A DNA stretch of 64,000 nucleotides from Prochlorococcus marinus str. MIT 0912 (lineage in GTDB: Bacteria; Cyanobacteriota; Cyanobacteriia; PCC-6307; Cyanobiaceae). The notes below the pieces were generated by a model. That model worked only from the letters and a program-made list of their open reading frames with translations, was not told the DNA's origin and did not search any database. The position numbers and the translations under genes were made by a program. Positions 58,303-64,000 of the stretch are shown in pieces. Location: contig NZ_CP114783.1 in assembly GCF_027359595.1 (NCBI RefSeq), positions 1,612,001 to 1,676,000 on the forward strand. The letters run 5' to 3'. Numbering within the stretch: position 1 is the stretch's first letter; each line of letters starts with the position of its first letter.

Positions 58303-59784
58303 CTATTTAATATTTGAATATAATTCTTTGAATATGGAAGTTTGATTTTTATGGTTGATTATAGGTTTTGGATAGCCATTTCTCTCCGCAGAAATTAGTT
58401 CACCTGAAAGTAAATTAGGCGTCGAAATGTGTGATAACTCAGGGATCCATTTTCGTATATAATTACCATCTTCGTCAAATTTAGAAGCTTGTCTAAAAGG
58501 ATTAAATATTCTCATAGGTTTTGGATCCATTCCACTGCTAGCACTCCATTGCCAACCTCCATTGTTTGATGCTAAGTCACCATCAACTAGGTTTTTCATG
58601 AAGAAAAGTTCTCCCAATCGCCAATCAATTAAAAGGTCTTTTACTAGAAAAGAAGCAACAATCATTCTGCATCGATTATGCATCCATCCGGAACCCTTAA
58701 GTTGTCTCATTGCAGCATCAACTATTGGAATACCTGTCAATCCATTCTCCCACGCATTCAGCCAATCAGCTCTATTTTGCCATGAAAAATCTAACCATTT
58801 TTTCCTGTATGGACCTTTCTCAAGCTCTGGGAAATTAATGAGAGCATTTTGATAAAACTCTCTCCAAGCAAGTTCCTTTATCCAGGTATCAATAGAATTT
58901 CTTTTGTAATCATCAGTCGTCATGTTTTTTGATACTTGAGCCCCATTCCATACTGCCCTGCAACTTATTGTACCTAAACTTAAAGCAGCACTTAGATTAG
59001 AAGTCTTTTCTAAAGATGGAATATCTCTTGCTTGATTGTATGAATTTATAATTCCTGAATGTATGAAAAAGTTTAATTGCTTTAGTGACTCTGATTCTCC
59101 TGGTGTGCAAGGACAGAGATTGGTATTCTTGAATCTATTTGAATAAAGTAAATCATAAATAGATTCACTTTTTCTGGTAAGGCAGTAGTTTAAATTAGAG
59201 TTCTTAATTGATGATAATTCTCTATCATTAAAACCTATAATCTTTTCAGCTATTTTTGGTATTTTTATTAAATTATTATCTGATACGTTGGTTGATTTAA
59301 TTATATTAATCCATTTACGATAAAAAGGTCCATATACTTTGTAAGGCTCATCATTATTTGTTTTGATATTATATGGATTGACAATTAATTGATCTAAAAA
59401 AGTATAAACTTTCCTTTTATCTTTTGTAAGTTTTTCTGCAACTTGTTTATCTCTATTGGTTTCATAAGGTTCAATATTCTCGTTCCAATAAATATATTCA
59501 GCTTTGATTAATTCCGCTAATTTAGGAATTAATTTTATAGGATCTCCATTCAATATTAATAAACAACTTCCTCTTAGCTCCCAATTCTTTTGTAGCTCTA
59601 AAAGACTTTCGCCCAAAAACCAATTCTTTGCCTCAGATGTAGTTCTTTTGAGATCTAAAAGATTGGGGTCTAAAACATATACTCCTATGAGTTTTTTTGA
59701 ATTTTTAGATGCTTCAAATAGACCTATATTGTCTTCAATTCTTAAATCTCTTCTATGCCAAAATATTGATTGAAACTTTTTCAT
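58303..59784 (-). CDS. phr: Deoxyribodipyrimidine photolyase
   Basis: 493 residues of the photolyase/cryptochrome family. The N-terminal antenna domain starts FWHRRDLRIEDN. The FAD-binding domain has the motif TGIPIVDAAMRQLKGSGWMHNRCRM near residue 360, WQWSASSGMDPKPMRIFNP near the end. The motif set fits class I CPD photolyases. ATG at 59784 overlaps the Nudix gene stop by 4 nt. Confidence 0.93.
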   Translation of the reverse strand: MKKFQSIFWHRRDLRIEDNIGLFEASKNSKKLIGVYVLDPNLLDLKRTTSEAKNWFLGESLLELQKNWELRGSCLLILNGDPIKLIPKLAELIKAEYIYWNENIEPYETNRDKQVAEKLTKDKRKVYTFLDQLIVNPYNIKTNNDEPYKVYGPFYRKWINIIKSTNVSDNNLIKIPKIAEKIIGFNDRELSSIKNSNLNYCLTRKSESIYDLLYSNRFKNTNLCPCTPGESESLKQLNFFIHSGIINSYNQARDIPSLEKTSNLSAALSLGTISCRAVWNGAQVSKNMTTDDYKRNSIDTWIKELAWREFYQNALINFPELEKGPYRKKWLDFSWQNRADWLNAWENGLTGIPIVDAAMRQLKGSGWMHNRCRMIVASFLVKDLLIDWRLGELFFMKNLVDGDLASNNGGWQWSASSGMDPKPMRIFNPFRQASKFDEDGNYIRKWIPELSHISTPNLLSGELISAERNGYPKPIINHKNQTSIFKELYSNIK

Positions 59785-60341
59785 TTTTCATTCAAGATCT
59801 GACATGCTCTGAACCATGCAGTAATAGTTTTCCCATCAAGTGATTCTTCTCCACTTGCAATAATTTCATTTAACTTGGTGGGTGGAATTCTCAATACTTC
59901 AATATCTTCATCTGCGTCGCCTTCAGGCTTGTGCTCAAGTTTAGTTAAATCTCTTGCAAGGAAAAGATGAATTGTTTCGTCTGAATATCCTGGACAAGGA
60001 AGCATTTCTCCAAGATTGTCCCATCTTCGTGCAGCGTAACCACTTTCTTCTTGAACTTCTCTTTTAATAGATTCAAGTGGGCTTTCACCTGCTTCTAATG
60101 TTCCAGCTGGAAACTCAAGAATTCTTCTTGAGCAAGCAAATCTGTATTGACGAAGAATAATAACTTCACCAGATTGTGTTATGGGGACTGCTAAAGCAGC
60201 TCCTGGATGACGAATAATCCCAAAATCGCCCTCCATTGAATTTGGTAAAAGAAATTTATTAATTTCAAAACGAATTTTTTTTGCATCAAGACAAGCTTTC
60301 GTCTCAATGATTTCTGAGGGTTCAGGTCCTGGAATAGACAT
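59781..60341 (-). CDS. Nudix hydrolase, ADP-ribose pyrophosphatase-like
   Basis: 186 residues with a full Nudix box: GTLEAGESPLESIKREVQEE then SGY (G-x5-E-x7-REV-x-EE-x-G). Flanked by ILEFPAG before and LPCPGYSDETIHLFLA after, as in ADP-ribose pyrophosphatases. Start ATG at 60341. Part of a minus-strand run folK-nudix-phr. Confidence 0.88.
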   Translation of the reverse strand: MSIPGPEPSEIIETKACLDAKKIRFEINKFLLPNSMEGDFGIIRHPGAALAVPITQSGEVIILRQYRFACSRRILEFPAGTLEAGESPLESIKREVQEESGYAARRWDNLGEMLPCPGYSDETIHLFLARDLTKLEHKPEGDADEDIEVLRIPPTKLNEIIASGEESLDGKTITAWFRACQILNEK

Positions 60342-60410
60342 TCATTTCTTTTGTATTGATATAGGATGACTGATTTTTTTAGAAAAGGTTGGTGATTTTT
60401 GTTACGAATT

Positions 60411-60992
60411 TTATTCAGGCCAAATGTTTTGAGAATTGATTCGTTTCAGTTTCCCTTGAGCTTTTGATAAAACCTCTGCAAGGGGAATTAAAACAAAGTT
60501 TCTCTCACTTAATCTTGGGTGGGGCAAAACAAGAATTTCTGTATTTATTTGCAGTTCGCCCCAAGAGATAAAGTCAATATCTAAAGATCTTGGTCCCCAA
60601 AAAATTTCTGTCTTTTCTCTTCTCCTGCCTGCAATTTTTTCTAATTCTAAAAATTTTTTCATCAAACATATAGCTGCTTTTTTATTTGGAGTTACTGAGG
60701 CAAAACCCTCTCCATCAACAACAAGCACGGTATTAATAAATCTAGGTTGATCAGCTGGACCACCTAGAGGATCGCTCTCAAAAAGAGGTGACCATTGAAA
60801 AGATAAAGACTTATCAATATTTTGAGAGTCGATTTTTGGACAATTCAAAGGAACAATCCACTCAATTATGCTTTTTTCTATCCGCGGCCTCATGGCAGCG
60901 ATTGTTCTTATGGGATCTCCAAGAATGCCAGGGATATTTGCGCCTATTGAGATGACGAGTTTCAATTCTTTTTTTTGTTTTGCATAAGTCAT
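60411..60992 (-). CDS. folK: 2-amino-4-hydroxy-6-hydroxymethyldihydropteridine pyrophosphokinase
   Basis: 193 residues (HPPK of folate synthesis). SIGANIPGILGDP at the start, the substrate region FINTVLVV, and the metal/ATP signature FWGPRSLDIDFISWG followed by LPHPRLSERNFVLIPL are intact. ATG at 60992; divergent from chlD by 26-47 nt depending on the start used there. Folate made here supports GlyA, ThyX and PurH. Confidence 0.94.
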   Translation of the reverse strand: MTYAKQKKELKLVISIGANIPGILGDPIRTIAAMRPRIEKSIIEWIVPLNCPKIDSQNIDKSLSFQWSPLFESDPLGGPADQPRFINTVLVVDGEGFASVTPNKKAAICLMKKFLELEKIAGRRREKTEIFWGPRSLDIDFISWGELQINTEILVLPHPRLSERNFVLIPLAEVLSKAQGKLKRINSQNIWPE

Positions 60993-61039
60993 GCGAATAT
61001 TAAAAGACTTTTAAAAATTTGCTTGATTTATCCGCCCTT

Positions 61040-63187
61040 ATGGTTTCCAGTGGATTGAATAACAACAATACGTCTTTGGCTTCAAAAGACATTGCTGTCA
61101 TGGATAGAGCTAATCGTGCTTTCCCTTTGGCTGCAATTACAGGCCATGGAACTTTGAAGCTCGCTTTAATGCTCGCCGCAGTTGATCCAGGTTTGGGAGG
61201 TGTAATAATTGCCGGGGGTCGAGGGACAGGGAAATCTGTATTGGCTAGAGGTTTACATGCCCTTCTCCCACCTATTGAAATAATTGATCTAGAAAAATTA
61301 GTTAAGACTGACGATGATTCAACTATTTATCCAGCAGGTAGAAACTTAGATCCTTCTTTTTCAGGAGAGTGGGATGATTTAACTAAAAAGCTGTTTACAA
61401 AAAATATAGGAAATCTTGAAAATAATAACGACTTAGAAAATATTCCAAAAAAAGTTGTTTCTGCGCCTTTCATTCAGGTCCCTTTAGGAGTAACTGAGGA
61501 TAGGCTTGTTGGTGCTGTTGATGTTGCAGCTTCATTATCAAGTGGAACCCCAGTATTTCAGCCAGGGTTACTAGCTGAATCTCATAGAGGAGTTTTGTAT
61601 ATAGACGAATTGAATTTGTTGGATGATGGTATTGTCAACCTTCTTTTGGGTTCAGTAGGGGCAGGTGAAAATAGAGTTGAAAGAGAAGGATTGAGCCTAA
61701 GTCACCCATGCCGTCCTCTATTGATTGCGACTTACAATCCTGAGGAGGGGGCATTAAGGGACCATTTATTGGACAGATTTGCAATTGTTTTGTCTGCAGA
61801 TCAATTAATTACAAATGAACAAAGAGTTGAGATAACTCAGTCCGCCATTTCTCATGGTCAGTCAAGTGAAGCTTTTTCTAAGAAATGGTCTGAAGATACA
61901 GAATCTTTGTCAACTCAATTACTGTTGGCCAGGCAATGGCTTCCAGATGTTCAAATTAGTAAAGATCAAATTGAATACTTAGTTTTAGAAGCCATTCGGG
62001 GAGGTGTAGAAGGACACAGGTCAGAGCTTTATGCAGTAAGAGTTGCAAAGGCTCATGCCGCTTTATGTGGTAGAGATTCTGTGGACGCAGAAGATTTAAA
62101 AGCGGCAGTCAGACTCGTAATAGCTCCGAGGGCAATGCAAATGCCTTCAGAAGAGGAAATGGAGCCCCCAGCGCCTGAAGATCAGCAGCCGCCACCTCCG
62201 CCTCCAGAAGACTCTGAAGACAAAGATGAACAAGAAGAAGATCAAGAAGAAGAGCAGGAAGAGGAGCAAGATGAAGAGTCCTCTCCTCCTATTCCAGAGG
62301 AATTTATGCTGGATCCAGAAGCATGTGCTGTTGATCCTGATTTGTTGTTGTTTTCATCGACTAAATCTAAGAGTGGAAATAGTGGAAGTCGATCAGCTGT
62401 TTTAAGCGATAATCGAGGGAGATACGTAAAACCAATTCTTCCAAGAGGTCCTGTTAGAAGGATTGCAGTTGATGCAACTCTGAGAGCTGCGGCTCCTTAT
62501 CAGAAAGCCAGAAGGGAAAGAGAACCAAATAGAAAAGTCATAGTTGAGGAAGGGGATTTGCGAGCGAAATTATTGCAGCGGAAAGCAGGAGCATTAGTAA
62601 TCTTCTTGGTTGATGCAAGTGGTTCAATGGCTCTTAATAGAATGCAAAGTGCAAAGGGAGCTGTTATTCGTTTGCTAACCGAAGCTTATGAAAACAGAGA
62701 TGAAGTTTCTCTCATACCTTTTAGAGGGGATCAGGCAGAAGTTTTGCTTCCGCCAACAAGATCAATCACTGCGGCTAAGAGGAGACTTGAGGCAATGCCA
62801 TGTGGCGGCGGATCTCCACTGGCACATGGTTTGACTCAAGCTGCAAGAGTAGGCGCAAATGCTTTAGCGACAGGTGATCTCGGTCAAGTGGTAGTAGTAG
62901 CAATTACAGATGGTAGAGGAAACGTTCCATTGAGCACTTCATTAGGTCAACCAGTTCTTGAAGGAGAGACACCTCCTGACTTGAAGCAAGAAGTTCTTGA
63001 TGTTGCTTCGCGATATCGGTCACTAGGTATAAAATTGCTTGTAATTGATACAGAGAGAAAGTTTATTGCAAGCGGTATGGGTAAAGACTTGGCTGAGGCT
63101 TCTGGAGGTAAATATGTTCAATTACCTAAGGCAAGTGATCAGGCTATTGCTTCAATTGCAATGGATGCAATTAATAGTGTTAGCTGA
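61040..63187 (+). CDS. chlD: Magnesium chelatase subunit ChlD
   Basis: About 715 residues. An AAA+ domain ([27 protein letters not shown]) is followed by a Pro-rich and very acidic linker near residues 375-425 (PPPPPP then Glu-rich) and a C-terminal von Willebrand A domain with the MIDAS motif [15 protein letters not shown] and ITDGRGN. ChlD works with ChlI and ChlH to insert Mg2+ in protoporphyrin IX. ATG at 61040 (MVSSGLNN) is chosen; a TTG at 61019 is also in frame. Confidence 0.95.
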   Translation: MVSSGLNNNNTSLASKDIAVMDRANRAFPLAAITGHGTLKLALMLAAVDPGLGGVIIAGGRGTGKSVLARGLHALLPPIEIIDLEKLVKTDDDSTIYPAGRNLDPSFSGEWDDLTKKLFTKNIGNLENNNDLENIPKKVVSAPFIQVPLGVTEDRLVGAVDVAASLSSGTPVFQPGLLAESHRGVLYIDELNLLDDGIVNLLLGSVGAGENRVEREGLSLSHPCRPLLIATYNPEEGALRDHLLDRFAIVLSADQLITNEQRVEITQSAISHGQSSEAFSKKWSEDTESLSTQLLLARQWLPDVQISKDQIEYLVLEAIRGGVEGHRSELYAVRVAKAHAALCGRDSVDAEDLKAAVRLVIAPRAMQMPSEEEMEPPAPEDQQPPPPPPEDSEDKDEQEEDQEEEQEEEQDEESSPPIPEEFMLDPEACAVDPDLLLFSSTKSKSGNSGSRSAVLSDNRGRYVKPILPRGPVRRIAVDATLRAAAPYQKARREREPNRKVIVEEGDLRAKLLQRKAGALVIFLVDASGSMALNRMQSAKGAVIRLLTEAYENRDEVSLIPFRGDQAEVLLPPTRSITAAKRRLEAMPCGGGSPLAHGLTQAARVGANALATGDLGQVVVVAITDGRGNVPLSTSLGQPVLEGETPPDLKQEVLDVASRYRSLGIKLLVIDTERKFIASGMGKDLAEASGGKYVQLPKASDQAIASIAMDAINSVS

Positions 63188-63197
63188 ACTTAGTATT

Positions 63198-64000
63198 TTA
63201 AGGGTAAATATCATCGAACAATTTACTTAAACCTATTGTCACCCTTTTTAGAGCATTTATAAGTTCTTTGTCTTCCATAATATTTCCCATGTCTGAACTC
63301 ATTTGATCAATTTTCTTTGTTAGTGAACTAGATGTTGAGGCAAGTTCCTTAATATCTTTTAGAGTCTTCGGATTATCTAGACTTTCAAGAATATTATTTA
63401 AATGAAAAGAAGCTTTTGTTAGTTCGGAAATTATAGGTTTTGCTCTTACAAGTTCTGATTTAGATAACAAGACAAGTTCATCAAGATTGGCTTGAGTTCT
63501 ATCAAATTGTTTAATAGATTCTGATACTTTGTTTACGATTGCTTGCTTATCTGCTTCATCAATAATTCCATTTATACCCTCTGTCAAGCTTGATATACTA
63601 ACCATCTTTACGCCTTTGACCCTATCACCACTACACAAAATCCTTTTATTAGGACAATCTTTTTTAACTGTAATTAGTTCGTTTCTATTTAATGATTTAC
63701 CTAATGAGACTAATGATAATTGAGCATCTCCTCCAAGCATAGAGCTTGTAACTATTTTAGCAATTACAGGTTTTGGTAAGATCAGATTATCATTGTTTAA
63801 TTTGATTTTAGTTTCAACAGTATTTGGTGTGAAATTTATCTTTTGAACCGAGCCAACAATGATTCCTCGATAAGTAACTGGAGATAACTTTGCAAGACCA
63901 CTTGCATCTTTGAAGCTTGCAGATATCTCCCAGGTTTTAGAACCTAAACGAAAATCTCTTAACCAAAGCATTGCTCCAGAAAATACCACTAATCCACCTA
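63198..64000 (-). CDS. MCE/MlaD-family membrane-anchored lipid-binding protein (partial, 5' end outside window)
   Basis: At least 267 residues. The frame is open through the last bases of the window (GGLVVFSGAMLWLRD), so the true start is beyond the edge; an internal GTG at 63989 is only the first in view. The start looks like the end of a membrane helix. A MCE-type segment follows (SGLAKLSPVTYRGIIVGSVQKI), then a long helical region with repeated Lys/Ser/Leu (about 150-250). MlaD-like proteins shuttle lipids with an ABC transporter. Stops 10 nt from the convergent chlD stop. Confidence 0.8.
   Translation of the reverse strand, partial: GGLVVFSGAMLWLRDFRLGSKTWEISASFKDASGLAKLSPVTYRGIIVGSVQKINFTPNTVETKIKLNNDNLILPKPVIAKIVTSSMLGGDAQLSLVSLGKSLNRNELITVKKDCPNKRILCSGDRVKGVKMVSISSLTEGINGIIDEADKQAIVNKVSESIKQFDRTQANLDELVLLSKSELVRAKPIISELTKASFHLNNILESLDNPKTLKDIKELASTSSSLTKKIDQMSSDMGNIMEDKELINALKRVTIGLSKLFDDIYP

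Noticed and set aside
62160..62290. Low-complexity Pro/Glu tract in chlD as a repeat or assembly problem
   Set aside because: A Pro-rich acidic linker between the AAA+ and VWA domains is normal for ChlD proteins.
1..64000. Mobile elements, prophage or CRISPR array
   Set aside because: No transposase, integrase, cas gene or regular direct-repeat array was seen; all genes are core-type and tightly packed.

Overview
The window looks like a stretch of chromosome from a marine picocyanobacterium of the genus Prochlorococcus, probably a low-GC, low-light type. This rests on strongly AT-rich sequence, photosystem II genes (psbA, psbO, psbH, psbI, psbK), chlD, crtR and ntcA, and many small cyanobacterial protein families (Ycf20, Ycf66-like, DUF3084, DUF3146, DUF3155, DUF3177, DUF3181, DUF3769). 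Genes are packed tightly, often with 4-bp or 0-bp junctions, and no mobile element, CRISPR array or prophage is visible. Naming of genus and clade is inference from gene content; no search was run.

Layout: 1-8.3 kb holds an aspartoacylase, psbA, aroC, a frame-disrupted KDPG aldolase, ftsH, sat and psbO, i.e. photosystem II core and repair together with sulfate activation. 8.5-13.6 kb carries coaBC, an unannotated 33-codon ORF in front of ycf20, pyrB, a DNA-3-methyladenine glycosylase without an in-frame start, gatC, crtR and tRNA-Leu. 13.8-21.3 kb carries a Ycf66-like gene, ileS, trmB, a TxlA-type thioredoxin and a minus-strand run cobO-like / dcd / thyX. 21.3-36 kb carries ntcA, DUF3084 with a YqgF-like protein, the psbH-tatA-pth-DUF3146 run, psbI, an LptD-like outer-membrane protein, the glyA-cinA-leuC-leuD run, tRNA-Arg, murJ and sfsA. 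36-48 kb carries amt, ispH, purH, a cytosolic histidine kinase, cobS, tgt, psbK, a Gfo/Idh oxidoreductase, a CNNM/CBS protein and tRNA-Met. 48-64 kb carries pyrE, ygfZ, a TM0106-type nuclease, a phosphohexomutase, rdgB, a carotenoid oxygenase, hisB, fabI, a DegT aminotransferase, photolyase, a Nudix hydrolase, folK, chlD and the start-truncated MCE protein at the window edge.

How the genes connect: ntcA and the ammonium transporter amt each have a perfect GTA-N8-TAC box upstream, which gives a local nitrogen-control circuit. psbA, psbO, psbH, psbI, psbK and ftsH cover synthesis and turnover of photosystem II. dcd and thyX supply dUMP/dTMP precursors, and the cobO-like and cobS genes touch corrinoid metabolism.

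The most unusual observations concern reading frames and starts. The KDPG aldolase is split exactly at an A-AAA-AAG slippery heptamer. The mpg gene has no ATG, GTG or TTG in frame. cobS seems to start at CTG behind a well-spaced GAGG. Further points are a cobO-like protein whose P-loop is gone, a CRP-type perfect palindrome in front of psbA, and an orphan plus-strand terminator between the DUF3155 gene and a histidine kinase gene.
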